The notes under the pieces: model-generated
What the model was told of the DNA's origin: nothing
The model's input: the letters and a program-made list of their open reading frames with translations, nothing else
Databases searched by the model: none
Part shown: positions 31,203 through 41,499 of the stretch, piece by piece
How positions within the stretch are numbered: position 1 is the stretch's first letter
Layout: each line of letters begins with the position of its first letter
NCBI GenBank assembly: GCA_030447415.1
Contig: JAUJOZ010000008.1
Span: 62,001 to 126,000 of the forward strand
DNA length: 64,000 nucleotides
Direction: 5' to 3'
DNA from: Thermomicrobiales bacterium
GTDB taxonomy: Bacteria; Chloroflexota; Chloroflexia; Thermomicrobiales; UBA6265
Program-made: the position numbers and the translations under genes

Positions 31203-32080
31203 CGGGAGGCGTGGAGCGGCCCCCACCTCGGGTGACGGTGGTGGAGGTAGGTCCAAGGGACGGGCTCCAGAACGAGCCGGGCCGGGTGCCCACCGCGGCG
31301 AAGGTGTCCTTTGTCGAGGCACTCGCCGGCGCCGGCTTGCGGGTCGTTGAGGCCACCAGCTTTGTCAGCCCGAAGGCGGTGCCGCAGCTGGCCGACGCCG
31401 ACGAGGTGATGCGCTCCCTCCGGCGCCGGCCGGACGTTCGCTATCCTGTCCTCGTCCCCAACGAACGCGGGCTGGAGCGGGCTCTCGCGGCCGGTGCCGA
31501 CGCCGTGGCGCTCTTCACCGCGGCCACCGAAGCGTTCGCTGAGGCGAACGTCCGTGCCTCCATCGCCGAAACGTTCGAGCGCTTCCGCCCGGTCGCCATG
31601 CGAGCGCGCACCGACGGCCTCTGGCTCCGCGGGTACGTGTCGGTCGCCTTCGACTGTCCCTACAGCGGGCGGGTGGCACCGGAGTCGGCCCGCGACGTCG
31701 CTCTCCGCCTCTTCGACCTCGGCTGCGACGAGGTCTCGCTCGCGGACACCATTGGCACCGCCACGCCGGGCGACGTGGCGCGGCTCCTTGACGTGGCGCT
31801 GCGCGACCTCCCAGGGAACCGGCTTGCCCTGCACTTCCACGACACGGGCGGGCGGGCGCTCGACAACGTGGCGATCGGGCTCGACCACGGGATCGCGATC
31901 TACGACAGCGCGGCCGGCGGGCTCGGCGGCTGCCCGTTCGCGCCCGGCGCCCCCGGTAACCTCGCGACCGAGACACTCCTCGCGTGTCTGGCAGGGCGGG
32001 GGATCGAGACGGGAGTCGACCGGCTGGCCGTTGAGCATGCGGTCGCGGGACTCCGCGACGCGATCGCGAGCGCCGCGTAA
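31199..32080 (+). CDS. Hydroxymethylglutaryl-CoA lyase
   Basis: VTVVEVGPRDGLQNEPGRVPTAAKVSFVEALAGAGLRVVEATSFVSPKAVPQLADADEV...GGLGGCPFAPGAPGNLATE; GTGA overlap with MCC alpha. Confidence 0.93.
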   Translation: MTGGVERPPPRVTVVEVGPRDGLQNEPGRVPTAAKVSFVEALAGAGLRVVEATSFVSPKAVPQLADADEVMRSLRRRPDVRYPVLVPNERGLERALAAGADAVALFTAATEAFAEANVRASIAETFERFRPVAMRARTDGLWLRGYVSVAFDCPYSGRVAPESARDVALRLFDLGCDEVSLADTIGTATPGDVARLLDVALRDLPGNRLALHFHDTGGRALDNVAIGLDHGIAIYDSAAGGLGGCPFAPGAPGNLATETLLACLAGRGIETGVDRLAVEHAVAGLRDAIASAA

Positions 32081-32883
32081 TGGGGTATTGGCTGGTGGTG
32101 GCGATGCTCGCTTGCGCGATCGCGGCGGTGATCCTGGCTCTTGCGGCCGATGAGGCGGGTAGCCATCCTCGACGAAGGGTCCGACGCGTGGGCGATCCGC
32201 TTGTCTGGGCCGCGCTTGGCGCCTCCGACACCACGGGCCACGGCACGCCAAATCCCGCCCGCGACAGCTGGGCCGCCCGCCTCGCCGCGGTGCTGCCGGC
32301 AGATGTCGTCATGCACAACTTCGGCGTCAGTGGTAGCTACCTGGCCGACGCCCGTCGAGAGCAGCTGCCACGAGCCCTGACCACCTCGCCGGACGTCGTC
32401 TCCTGCTGGCTTGTTGTCAACGACCTGCTCGGCGGGGTTCCTCTGTCGGCCTACGAGCGGGACCTGGCGGCTCTGCTCGCTGCGCTTCGCCACGCTGGCT
32501 GCCGAGTGGTGCTCGGGAACGTGCCGGATCTCTCCCGTATACCCGCGCTTGGCGCCATCGCCGATCAGGCCACGCTGCTCAGGCTTTCGGCTGAGCACTG
32601 GAATGCCGCGGTCGCTCGCCTGGCCTTCGCCTTTGGCGCGGAGCTGGTCGACCTATTCGCTGAGGGTGAGGAGTTAACCGGCCGCCCCGACTATTTCGGG
32701 CCCGACGGCTTCCACCCGAGTCCAGCCGGGCACCAGCGGCTCGCGGCGCTCTTCCGGCCGGTGATCGAACGGGCGCTGGAGGCGGCTCGCGACGACAAGC
32801 AAACCGCGGAGGAGGAGGCGGACGGAAATCGCCGCGCTGTTGCGCAGTACAGCGATATTGACGGCGATGTGACCGGTTCTTGA
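32080..32883 (+). CDS. SGNH/GDSL-type hydrolase with N-terminal membrane anchor
   Basis: VWAALGASDTTGHGTPNPARDSWAARLAAVLP; HNFGVSGSYL; D..GPDGFHPSPAGHQRLA; TAATG overlap with the lyase gene. Confidence 0.8.
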   Translation: MGYWLVVAMLACAIAAVILALAADEAGSHPRRRVRRVGDPLVWAALGASDTTGHGTPNPARDSWAARLAAVLPADVVMHNFGVSGSYLADARREQLPRALTTSPDVVSCWLVVNDLLGGVPLSAYERDLAALLAALRHAGCRVVLGNVPDLSRIPALGAIADQATLLRLSAEHWNAAVARLAFAFGAELVDLFAEGEELTGRPDYFGPDGFHPSPAGHQRLAALFRPVIERALEAARDDKQTAEEEADGNRRAVAQYSDIDGDVTGS

Positions 32884-32940
32884 CGGAAGGGTCGCGACCA
32901 CTTGCGGCTTCCCACGGCCAAGATCGAAAGGGGGCTACAC

Positions 32941-33999
32941 ATGGAGCAACGTGCCGTCGACTTCTTGAAGCGGTTGCTCGACGCGCCGGGTCCTTCGGGA
33001 TACGAGCGGGCGCCTGCTCGCGCTTGGCGTGAGGAAGCTGAAACATTCGCCGACGAGGTCTTCGGCGACGTCACCGGCAACTCGTACGCCCGAGTCCGCA
33101 ACGAGGGCGGCCCCAAAGTGCTCATCGCCGGCCACACGGACGAGATCGGCTTCCTCATCACCCACATCGACGAGGAAGGCTTCCTCTGGTTTGAGCCCGT
33201 CGGTGGCTGGGACGATCAGGTCGTGGTCGGACAGCGAATCCGGATCGCCGGCCGCAACGGTGACGTGCCGGGCGTGATAGGCAAGAAGGCGGCGCACCTC
33301 CTGCGCAAGGAGGATCGTGACAAGCCGACGGAGATCCGGGAGATGTGGATCGACATCGGCGCGAAGGACCGGGATGACGCCAAGAGGCGGGTGAGCGTCG
33401 GCGACGCCGCCGTCGTCGATGCCGCGTTCGTCCAGCTCACGGACGATTTCTGCGTCTCTCGAAGCATGGACAATCGCGTTGGCGCCTTCGTCGCGCTTGA
33501 AGCGGCCCGGCTGCTCGCCGTTGATCGGCCGGCGGCAGATGTCTACGCGGTAGCGACGGCACAGGAGGAGATCTCATTCGCCGGCGCGTTCACGGCCGCG
33601 GTTCAGGTCGCTCCGGCGGTGGCGATCGCGCTCGACGTGACGCACGCGACCGACTATCCCGGGGCCGACAAGAAGGCGAACGGCGAGGTGAGGTTGGGCG
33701 GTGGTCCGGTCCTCACCCGTGGCTCCTCGATCAATCCGCTGGTCTTCGAGGGCCTCCGTGCCGCGGGTGAGCGACTCGGGCTGGAATGCCCGGTTCAGGG
33801 TGCTCCGCGCTCCAGCGGCACCGACGCCGACGCCATGATTCGCGCCGGGGCCGGTATGGCGACCGGCCTCGTCTCGATCCCGAACCGCTACATGCATTCC
33901 CCCAACGAGATGGTCAGCCTCAAGGATCTTGAGAATGCCGCCCGACTGGTGGCCGAGTTTGTCCGCACGGTCACCCCGGCGTCCGACTTTCGGCCCTAG
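32941..33999 (+). CDS. M42 family metallopeptidase (aminopeptidase/endoglucanase-like)
   Basis: LLDAPGPSGYE...VLIAGHTDEIGFLITHIDEEGFL...CVSRSMDNRVGAFVALEAAR...VATAQEEISFAGA; GAAAGGGGG RBS. Confidence 0.9.
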   Translation: MEQRAVDFLKRLLDAPGPSGYERAPARAWREEAETFADEVFGDVTGNSYARVRNEGGPKVLIAGHTDEIGFLITHIDEEGFLWFEPVGGWDDQVVVGQRIRIAGRNGDVPGVIGKKAAHLLRKEDRDKPTEIREMWIDIGAKDRDDAKRRVSVGDAAVVDAAFVQLTDDFCVSRSMDNRVGAFVALEAARLLAVDRPAADVYAVATAQEEISFAGAFTAAVQVAPAVAIALDVTHATDYPGADKKANGEVRLGGGPVLTRGSSINPLVFEGLRAAGERLGLECPVQGAPRSSGTDADAMIRAGAGMATGLVSIPNRYMHSPNEMVSLKDLENAARLVAEFVRTVTPASDFRP

Positions 34000-34174
34000 C
34001 TAAGGGCGTCGGCGAGGCGGCCAGGCGGCGAGGAACACCGGTCGGCTACGATGTCCCTGTCTCCCGACACGGCGCTGCACTCTGAGTTCGGTGGCGTCGG
34101 GTTCCGCCCGAGGGGCACGTCACCGCGTGGGAGACGGCTGGTCGGCGGAGCAGATCGGTAGATTCGGCCCCGAC

Positions 34175-35038
34175 TTACCCCGGAGCCGGTTGGCAGGTGG
34201 GGCAGAGATACGTTCCCCGCGAGCCGACCCGGATCTTCCGAACCGGCGAGCCGCAGGAAGGGCAGGGCTCATTCTCCCGAGCGTGGACCTGGGGGAACCC
34301 ATCCTGGGGGTACGCGCGCTGGCGGATGATCCTTGCGCCGCCCTGCTCCAGCCCGCGCTCCAGTGACCACGGGATGGCCTCGTGCAACCGATCGAGTTCG
34401 GCGTCGGTCAATGCGTTCGCCGGGCGGAGCGGATGGATTTTCGCCCGGTGGAGAGCTTCGTCGACGTAGATGTTCCCTAACCCCGCGACGACGCTCTGAT
34501 TCAGCAGGGCGAGTTTGACCGGGATGCGGCGTCGCGCCAGCCGCGCCCCCAACTCCTCCGGGGTCGGCGTCCCGTGGCCGATACCTTCGGGACCGAATTT
34601 GAACGCCGCCAAGGCGACTTCGACGTCCGCGGTTGGGAGGAGGCGCAGCCATCCAAACTGCCGGACGTCGCTGAAGTAGAGGCAGGTGCCACGGCCGAAC
34701 CGAGCGATCAGGTGCGTCGTCTTGTGGGGATAGTCGCCCGTCGGGTCGGGGACAGGATGGCCGGCGACGTGCCGGCTGCCGTCGGCGTGGAGCACGGCGA
34801 GCTGCCCGGCAAGCTTGAAGTGAATCATCAAGCTGAGGTCACCAGTCCAGGCGATGATCAACACCTTGGCTCGGCGTCGCGCCGCCGTGATCCTCCGGCC
34901 AACGAGCACATCGAGGGTTGGCAGCGGGGAGGCGCGCATGAGTTTGGGTAGCCGCAGCCCGATCGCCTCGAGCGTCTGCCCGACGAGCTCCCGTTCAACG
35001 ATGCGCCGGATCGTTTCGACCTCTGGAAGCTCGGGCAC
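34175..35038 (-). CDS. mutM: Formamidopyrimidine-DNA glycosylase
   Basis: MPELPEVETIRRIVERELVG start; LLNQSVVAGLGNIYVDEALHRAKIHPLR; C-terminal zinc finger CPSCGSPVRKIRVGSRGTYLCPTCQ. Confidence 0.96.
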   Translation of the reverse strand: MPELPEVETIRRIVERELVGQTLEAIGLRLPKLMRASPLPTLDVLVGRRITAARRRAKVLIIAWTGDLSLMIHFKLAGQLAVLHADGSRHVAGHPVPDPTGDYPHKTTHLIARFGRGTCLYFSDVRQFGWLRLLPTADVEVALAAFKFGPEGIGHGTPTPEELGARLARRRIPVKLALLNQSVVAGLGNIYVDEALHRAKIHPLRPANALTDAELDRLHEAIPWSLERGLEQGGARIIRQRAYPQDGFPQVHARENEPCPSCGSPVRKIRVGSRGTYLCPTCQPAPG

Positions 35039-35143
35039 GTCACGGTCCTTGATGCGACGGTGAGGTCAGACACACGACCACGGTGCCATGACACCGGCGC
35101 GGCAACGTTGCAGGCGTGGCGCGCCAACCTTCGACCGCGCGCC

Positions 35144-35458
35144 CTACCGTCCGCCCGACTCAGCCTCGTCCTCGTCGTCGGGAATGTCATGGGCCCGCAG
35201 CCATTGGGCGGCGGACCGACCGACGCGTAACCCTTCCTCTTCGTCGCGGCAGGCTCGAATGACCCGCGCCATCACGTCCCAGGCGGCGTGCTGCATGACG
35301 CGATGACTCCCGCGATAGATGATCTGGCGCGGTCCAAGCAGTCGTCCGGCCGACGTATAGACCACACTCCAAGCGTCACCCGCCCGCTCCAGCGTGACCT
35401 CCGCCCGCCCCTGGCGCCAGATGAACTGGTCTCCACTGGAGATGGCGGTGCCCGCCAT
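35144..35458 (-). CDS. Conserved hypothetical (104 aa)
   Basis: MAGTAISSGDQFIWRQGRAEVTLERAGDAWSVVYTSAGRLLGPRQIIYRGSHRVMQHAAWDVMARVIRACRDEEEG...; balanced protein-like composition. Confidence 0.6.
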   Translation of the reverse strand: MAGTAISSGDQFIWRQGRAEVTLERAGDAWSVVYTSAGRLLGPRQIIYRGSHRVMQHAAWDVMARVIRACRDEEEGLRVGRSAAQWLRAHDIPDDEDEAESGGR

Positions 35459-35662
35459 GGCATCTCCTCCGTTGGGTCGTCGTGCGGACGCCTCCGCACA
35501 CACGGAGCGCCGCGACGGCCGGTCGCGCTGCCGCTCGACAAATGGGCCGGAACCTTCGCGTCCGGAGTTGCGTTGCCGCCCGACGGCGGCGGATGCGGGG
35601 AGCGTAGTTTAGCGCAACGGCTGTGCGCTGGATAGACCCTCCGACCATCTGCCGGAGTGGAA

Positions 35663-36832
35663 TCAGAGGCCTCGGTCCCGGGCCTCGGTGAAGCTGTGGG
35701 CGGCGGCGATCCGCTCGGCGATCGGCGGGTGGCTGTACAGGAAGAAGACGACTGGTGCCGGTGGGTCGGGGTCTGCCAAGCTCTGGCTGGCGAGCCGCGC
35801 CATCGTCGAAGCGTAGCTCAGCCCGTCCCCAGTAAGCTGCATCGCGAAGCGATCCGTCCGTCGCTCGATCGCGCGGCTGAACGCACTCTGGACCGGAGTG
35901 GCGACAAAGCCGGTAAGGACCATGACAAGCCCGAGAAGCGGAAAGCTCGCGACATCCTCGATGCCGCGGACGCCAGTTCGCCGCTCGGTCCGCTGGACAA
36001 ACGGGGGCACCAATCGGTAGACGGCGTAGGCGGCGCCGAAGCCGATCCCGCCGGTGAACGCGATGAGCCGCCAGATGTCACCGTTCGCCTGGTGTCCCAG
36101 CTCGTGGGCCACAACCGCCTCGACCTGCGCCGGCTCGAACCGCTCGATGAGCGTGTCGCTAAGGACCACTCGCTTCGTGTTGCCCAGACCGGCGAAGAAG
36201 GCGTTCGGTTTTTCCGTTTGGCGGCTCATGTCCATCTGGAAGACATCGGCGATAGGGACACCGGCGCGCGCTGCCAGGTCACGTACCCGCCGATCAAGAT
36301 CTCGGTCCCGGAGCGGCTCGAACTTGTTGAACAGTGGCATGATGAGAACGGGCGCCAGGTGGCTGAGCACGGCAACCAGCGGGACGATGCCCGAGGCGAG
36401 GACCAGCCACCAATCGCGCGGCCGCCGTCGAATGACCACGTACGCCGCGCTCGTGGACGGCACCTGCAGGGCCAGCACGACCAACAAGCCCTTCACCTGG
36501 TCGCCGAGCCACCCCCGGTCACTCTGCTTGGTCAATCCGAACCGGCGCTCGACCAGGTGGCCGCCGACGTAGGCCAACGGCAACTCGGTCAGCCAGGAGA
36601 CAAGGGAGGCGACCGCCAGGTACGCGGGCGTGGCCAGGCGCGGGTCGGGCACCGCCTGACGGGTGGCGTCGCGCAACCGAGCGGAGCGCCCGCTGAAGGC
36701 GAGCCAGGCAAGCCGCGTCACGCTCCATGCCATGCTAATCAGCAGCACCGCGAGCCGGGTCCGGCTGTAGCGTTTCGCCTTGGGCACGTCCAGGCCTGGA
36801 ATGTCCACCGGGCGACGTTGCTTCACGGCCAT
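35663..36832 (-). CDS. M48 family metallopeptidase (Ste24/CAAX-protease-like)
   Basis: VEAVVAHELGHQANGD (HExxH) and multiple TM segments; SRQTEKPNAFFAGLGNTKRVVLSDTLIE. Confidence 0.92.
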   Translation of the reverse strand: MAVKQRRPVDIPGLDVPKAKRYSRTRLAVLLISMAWSVTRLAWLAFSGRSARLRDATRQAVPDPRLATPAYLAVASLVSWLTELPLAYVGGHLVERRFGLTKQSDRGWLGDQVKGLLVVLALQVPSTSAAYVVIRRRPRDWWLVLASGIVPLVAVLSHLAPVLIMPLFNKFEPLRDRDLDRRVRDLAARAGVPIADVFQMDMSRQTEKPNAFFAGLGNTKRVVLSDTLIERFEPAQVEAVVAHELGHQANGDIWRLIAFTGGIGFGAAYAVYRLVPPFVQRTERRTGVRGIEDVASFPLLGLVMVLTGFVATPVQSAFSRAIERRTDRFAMQLTGDGLSYASTMARLASQSLADPDPPAPVVFFLYSHPPIAERIAAAHSFTEARDRGL

Positions 36833-37272
36833 TCGCTGCTCTCGCTCCCTGAGGGCCACCAGCCACCGGAATCCCGCGACGGCAGTTTGATTTCGCGGGC
36901 CGGAGGATACCCCGTCACTTCCTCGCCGCGCAGACCCTTCGTTGCATTGCGGGGGTAGCTTCGCATCACCTTCACCTCGCCCTGCCAGCGGGTCATGCCG
37001 GCGGTGCGGACGGTATCGCGCTGCTGGTTGGAAAGCGTCGGAGCCGATTCAGTCTCGGGCCCCTCGTCGGGAAGCGCGGCGTCTCACGTGGCCGGTCGAT
37101 GGCCGCAACGTCACAATCATCAGGGCGGCCGTGCTCGTCCGCCCCCGTCACTCTACTCGGACCCCGTCGGGGTGCCGCCCCGAACGCTGGGACGGCCAGA
37201 CCAACCGGGGCGAGGAGTCCAACCGACGAGCGGTGGGATCGTGCGGGCGCGAACGATCCGACCGGGGCGCAT

Positions 37273-39510
37273 CTACGCCGACTCCTCCATGAACGACCGC
37301 TTCGGCAACAAGCGGCGGAGCGAAGATGGTACCCACCAGTTCCACGCCCCAAGCAGGCGCATCGTCGCTGGGACGAGCAGGGCACGCACGACGGTAGCGT
37401 CCAGGAATACCGCCAGAGCGATGCCTAGGCCGAGCGCCTTGATCAAGATGACGTCGGCCGTCACGAACGATGCGGTAACCACCACAACGATGAGTGCGGC
37501 GCTGGTGATGATCCGCCCGCTTCGTTCCAACCCCACGGCGACGCTGCGCTGGTTGTCGCCAGTTCGGTCCCACTCCTCCCGAATTCGGGAGAGAAGAAAG
37601 ACTTCGTAGTCCATGCTGAGGCCGAACAGGACGCAAAACATGATCACCGGCAAGGACGCCTCGACGAATCCGAGCGGCGTGAACCCGAGAACACCGCTGA
37701 AATGCCCTTCCTGGAAGATGTAGACCAGAGCACCGTACGAGGCAAGGATCGAGAGCGTATTCATCGCGATCGCCTTGAGGGGGAGGAGCACTGACCGGAA
37801 CAACACCAACAGGACCAGGTACGTCGCCATGACGATCAATGCAATCGCGCGGGGAAAATCCCGGTACATCAGGTCGACGACGTCGACGATCTCGGCCGTG
37901 CCTCCGTCAACGAGGAGCGATAAGTCGCCGCCGAGCTGGGTGCTCCGGATCTCCGCCAGCAGCGCCTTGTTTCGGTCGTCGTTGGGGAGGTATCGCGTAT
38001 AGGCGAGTACCACCGCGGTCTGGTCACTGACGAATCGGTCAAGCCGAGTGTCCACGCCGACGGCGCCCAAACCGCGACGGGCACCGAGGAACCCGATGGC
38101 CTGCTCTCGCGTCGTGCCCGGCCCGTAGGACAGTGCGCTTTGGATACGGAGCACTCGCGGATCACGCGCCAGCGCGTCGGCGAAATCGTAGAGCGCGCCC
38201 AGGTTTTCAGTCCGAAAGATGGAGGACGAGGAGTGCACGGCGATGACGAAGGGCGAGATTTCCCCTGGTCCGTACTTCTCGCTCAAGACGTCGAACCCCT
38301 GGCGGGAGGGAAGGTCGGTCGGCAAGATCGTGGCGTCGGGCGATGAGACCTCAGCCCGAAGGAAGGGAGCGCCGAGGAGCATCAGCAGCGCCAGCGTCGG
38401 CACCAGCACGAGGAACGGCCGAGCCATCACCCAACGCGAGAGCGCGACCCAGAACCCCTCCTCAGCCTCAGCCGCGCCTGTTCGATCTCGTGAGCGCACG
38501 ATTGGCAGCCAGTCGATGCGGTGCCCGACGACGCTGAGGATCGCTGGCAGCAGCGTCAAGGCCGCCAGGACGGAAAAGAACACGACCACGACGCCAGCGA
38601 CGCCGACCGAGCGCAAAAACATGAACGAGAAGAAGACGAGACCCGCGAGACCGATCAGTACCGTCAGCCCAGAAAAGAAGACCGCCCGACCGGCCGTGGC
38701 GATCGTCTGCTCGACGGCGGTTCGCACGTCCGCTCGTCGAGCCAGTTCCTCACGGAAGCGGCTGGTGACGAACAGGGAGTAGTCGACCGCCAGACCAAGC
38801 CCGAGCATCGTCGCCAAGTTGAGGACGAAGATCGAAAGGTCGCTTGCTCTAGCGACGAGGTAGAGCGCGAGCAGCACCCCGGCCACCCCAAGACCGCCGA
38901 CGGCAAGCGGCACGACCGCCGCGACGACCGACCCGAAGACCACGAGGAGCGCAACCAGCGCAAAGGGGAAGGCGATCAGCTCCGCCCGCCGCAGATCGCG
39001 CTGGCTCACCGTCTCGATATCGGCATAAAAGGCCGGCGCACCGGCGACCAGGACTTCTAAGTCCGCGGGATTGCCGAGGGCGGCACGGAACGCGGGAACC
39101 TGCCGTTGGGCCACCTCCGGTGGGAGGTCGAGTCCCGCGAGCGCGTAAGCCGTCGAGCCGTCAGCGGAGATGAGGCTCGGGTCGTCGCGGGGAAGCAGGA
39201 CGTCCGTGACATGGGGCAATCGTTGCACACCGCTGACGGCGGCTTCGACTTGAGCGACGAACCCGGGGTCGGTGGCGGTGAAGCGGTCGCTCTGGAAGAT
39301 GACGACCATCATCGAGGGGCTGAAACCGAGCTCGCGCTCGAGCGTTTCCCGGGCTCGCGCGGCTTCGGTTTCCGCGGACGAGAAGCCGCCGACCTTCATC
39401 GGTTCCTCGATCCGGGGCAGCACGGGCACCGCCGCGAGGAGCAACAACGCCCACGCCGCGATGATGGGCCACCGACACCGGTACGCGAAGCGGCCGAGGA
39501 ACGCGAACAA
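37273..39510 (-). CDS. MMPL/RND family transporter
   Basis: Two repeats of multiple TM helices; GLGLAVDYSLFVTSRFREEL and LFGLSMDYEVFLLSRIREEWDRTGDNQRSVAVGLERSGRIITSAALI; TTG start after GGAGG is a candidate (ORF open to 39756). Confidence 0.9.
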   Translation of the reverse strand: MFAFLGRFAYRCRWPIIAAWALLLLAAVPVLPRIEEPMKVGGFSSAETEAARARETLERELGFSPSMMVVIFQSDRFTATDPGFVAQVEAAVSGVQRLPHVTDVLLPRDDPSLISADGSTAYALAGLDLPPEVAQRQVPAFRAALGNPADLEVLVAGAPAFYADIETVSQRDLRRAELIAFPFALVALLVVFGSVVAAVVPLAVGGLGVAGVLLALYLVARASDLSIFVLNLATMLGLGLAVDYSLFVTSRFREELARRADVRTAVEQTIATAGRAVFFSGLTVLIGLAGLVFFSFMFLRSVGVAGVVVVFFSVLAALTLLPAILSVVGHRIDWLPIVRSRDRTGAAEAEEGFWVALSRWVMARPFLVLVPTLALLMLLGAPFLRAEVSSPDATILPTDLPSRQGFDVLSEKYGPGEISPFVIAVHSSSSIFRTENLGALYDFADALARDPRVLRIQSALSYGPGTTREQAIGFLGARRGLGAVGVDTRLDRFVSDQTAVVLAYTRYLPNDDRNKALLAEIRSTQLGGDLSLLVDGGTAEIVDVVDLMYRDFPRAIALIVMATYLVLLVLFRSVLLPLKAIAMNTLSILASYGALVYIFQEGHFSGVLGFTPLGFVEASLPVIMFCVLFGLSMDYEVFLLSRIREEWDRTGDNQRSVAVGLERSGRIITSAALIVVVVTASFVTADVILIKALGLGIALAVFLDATVVRALLVPATMRLLGAWNWWVPSSLRRLLPKRSFMEESA

Positions 39511-39852
39511 GGTGCCTCCGGGATCCAGGATTGACAGGAACGGTATACGCTGCGGGACTCCCCAAGAGGGAGCCGCCGCAAAGGGTGGAACAGAATTGCG
39601 GCTGGGCCTAGCGCGGACGCTACGGACGCCGGCCGGAACCTTAGCCGATGGCCGCCGCCCGAGGATGATGCCGAGTGACGCGGAGCGATGCCGGCACGAG
39701 CGATCCGATACCTCGACCGGGGCCGTACCGGCCATGTTTCGGCGCGCCGCGTGCACGCCCGTGGTCGTGTCGTTCGCCGGGAATCGGTGCGCCTTATTCG
39801 GTCTCCGAGTGATAGCCAGGCGTTTGCCCCGCCGACCTCGGACGAGCTCCCC

Positions 39853-39873
39853 CTCTCCCGTGCATCGGGAGAG
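39853..39873. repeat. Small intergenic palindrome CTCTCCCG-TGCAT-CGGGAGAG
   Basis: Perfect 8-bp inverted repeat in a gene-free interval, with CCGACCTCGGACGAGCTCCCC before and CGGTCGGGGGTGAGG after, resembling dispersed intergenic palindromes of high-GC genomes. Confidence 0.4.
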
Positions 39874-39971
39874 CGGTCGGGGGTGAGGACCGCCGTCCGT
39901 GACGGGAGCGCTCGGTGGTCACCCGGATGCCGTATTCATCGTCCTGCTGAGAAGCAGGCGGCACGGGTTTG

Positions 39972-40334
39972 CTACTCGATCTTCGCGAACGACCCGTCAG
40001 CGAGTCGAATAGCCCGTCGCACGTCTACCACGGCGCTCTGGTTCAGCGGCCCGTAGATGTGCGGATAGATCCGGTTCGGATCCTCGTATCGCACCTCGGC
40101 GGCGAGGCGATCCAGATCGATGGAGAGGACAAGGAACGGCCGCGTGTCGCCCTGGTAGAAGGCGTTGGCCACTGCGAGAAGGTTTGCCTCGCCGTCCGTG
40201 CAGTGAATAAACCCGTCCGACTCGAACGCTTCCGGCGTGTAGGTCGCGGTCCCCGCCTGATCCTGCCACACCTCATCTGGAGTGAGGTGAAACGTGGTCC
40301 TCGTCGGCGGTGCCGGGCGCGCGCCGTCGTTCAC
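39972..40334 (-). CDS. DUF952-like protein
   Basis: TFHLTPDEVWQDQAGTATYTPEAFESDGFIHCTDGEANLLAVANAFYQGDTRPFLVLSIDLDRLAAEVRYED....YPHIYGPLN; GTGA overlap with upstream zinc-ribbon gene. Confidence 0.85.
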   Translation of the reverse strand: MNDGARPAPPTRTTFHLTPDEVWQDQAGTATYTPEAFESDGFIHCTDGEANLLAVANAFYQGDTRPFLVLSIDLDRLAAEVRYEDPNRIYPHIYGPLNQSAVVDVRRAIRLADGSFAKIE

Positions 40335-40720
40335 CCGGAGCCGCCGCGCTCGGCGGGGGCGCCCAGGGGCGGGTCCATCGCCTGGCCTTCGAGGGGCGAG
40401 TTCCCGGCCGGGTCGTCGGCAATCGGCGCCACGGGTTTGCCCGGCACGGCGCTGGTGCTGCTGTGGGTCACCTGCGTCCCGTCGCTGGTCCCGCCGATAC
40501 CGCCGCTCGCCATCGGCGCCGGAACATGGATCGGGTCGGCCTGGGCCGGAAAGACGCCGCTCAACGGCTGGCCCTCCACGCCGCTCGCATTTGCGCTGAG
40601 GACCTGGCCGCATCGCTCGCAGCGCGGGTCGGCGGTCGCCTCGATCGCTTGCTCAAGCCCGCAGTTTGGACAAACAATCCCCTGCCGCGCCTCGCCAATC
40701 GGTGATGTCATCGCATCCAT
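40331..40720 (-). CDS. Small zinc-ribbon protein
   Basis: MDAMTSPIGEARQGIVCPNCGLEQAIEATADPRCERCGQVLSA: CxxC..CxxC, low-complexity tail. Confidence 0.65.
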   Translation of the reverse strand: MDAMTSPIGEARQGIVCPNCGLEQAIEATADPRCERCGQVLSANASGVEGQPLSGVFPAQADPIHVPAPMASGGIGGTSDGTQVTHSSTSAVPGKPVAPIADDPAGNSPLEGQAMDPPLGAPAERGGSG

Positions 40721-40822
40721 GGAACCTGACCTCCTAATGCACCGACCGCGGCGCCGTCCGCCGCCGCCACGGGCCATCGGAGCATGGGCCGTGCCAGTGA
40801 CCCGGCTCCGTGGCAGGCGGCG

Positions 40823-41478
40823 TCAATTCCCCACGCGGTGCTTCAGGATGACATGCTGGCTGCGCGGCAAGGGGACCACCTCGGCGCAGGCGAAGCCAGA
40901 TGCCTCCGAGGGGCGGCGATTCCAATCCACAACCGGGACGTACGGCGAGGATATCGCCCGCCGACACAGGGTGAGGTCCAGCGTGCCCTGGTCTGACAGG
41001 ACGCGCGCGAGTTCGGTTAGCGTCCGATCCGGTTGGGGACCGCCTCAAGCAGCCGTAGGCGGCTCACGACGTCGAACTCAGCGTCATCGAATGGAAGTGG
41101 TTCGCTTGCGTCCGCCACCAGGAACGCGGCCCGGTGCCCCAGGCGTCGCCGTCCGGCCTCTGCGGTTGCCGCGGCGATCATCCGTGGCGACCGGTCAATG
41201 CCCACGACCCGCCCATGAAAGTTCGGCAACGCCGCAATCGTGAGGGGTAGGTCGCCGACGGCCGTGCCGACATCCAGTACCGCCTCACCCCCACGGAGCG
41301 GGATCCACGAGGCCCACGCGCGCCAGCGGTCGCCCTCCGAGCGTGAGCCGAACGCCGCGGCGCCGACCCGATCGTAGGCGAAATGCATGAGTCCGCGGCC
41401 GATGTAACGGCCGTCCGTCGCCAATACGAAAGCCAGTAGCAGACCGAGAAGGACCAACGCGGCGGTCGCGAGCCACAT
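40823..41478 (-). pseudogene. Membrane-anchored class I SAM methyltransferase interrupted by a frameshift
   Basis: N-part LRGGEAVLDVGTAVGDLPLTIAALPNFHGRVVGIDRSPRMIAAA...FDVVSRLRLLEAVP then a different frame DRTLTELARVLSDQGTLDLTLCRR...ILKHRVGN*; shift lies at the G4/C4 run 41035-41038. Confidence 0.7.
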
Positions 41479-41499
41479 CGCGCGCCTCCTCCCCGCTCG

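Noticed and set aside
30764-32251. 495-aa minus-strand ORF
   Set aside because: Shadow of the MCC alpha/HMG-CoA lyase genes; no recognisable domain.
35657-36958. 433-aa plus-strand ORF
   Set aside because: Antisense to the M48 peptidase, which has clear HELGH and membrane motifs.
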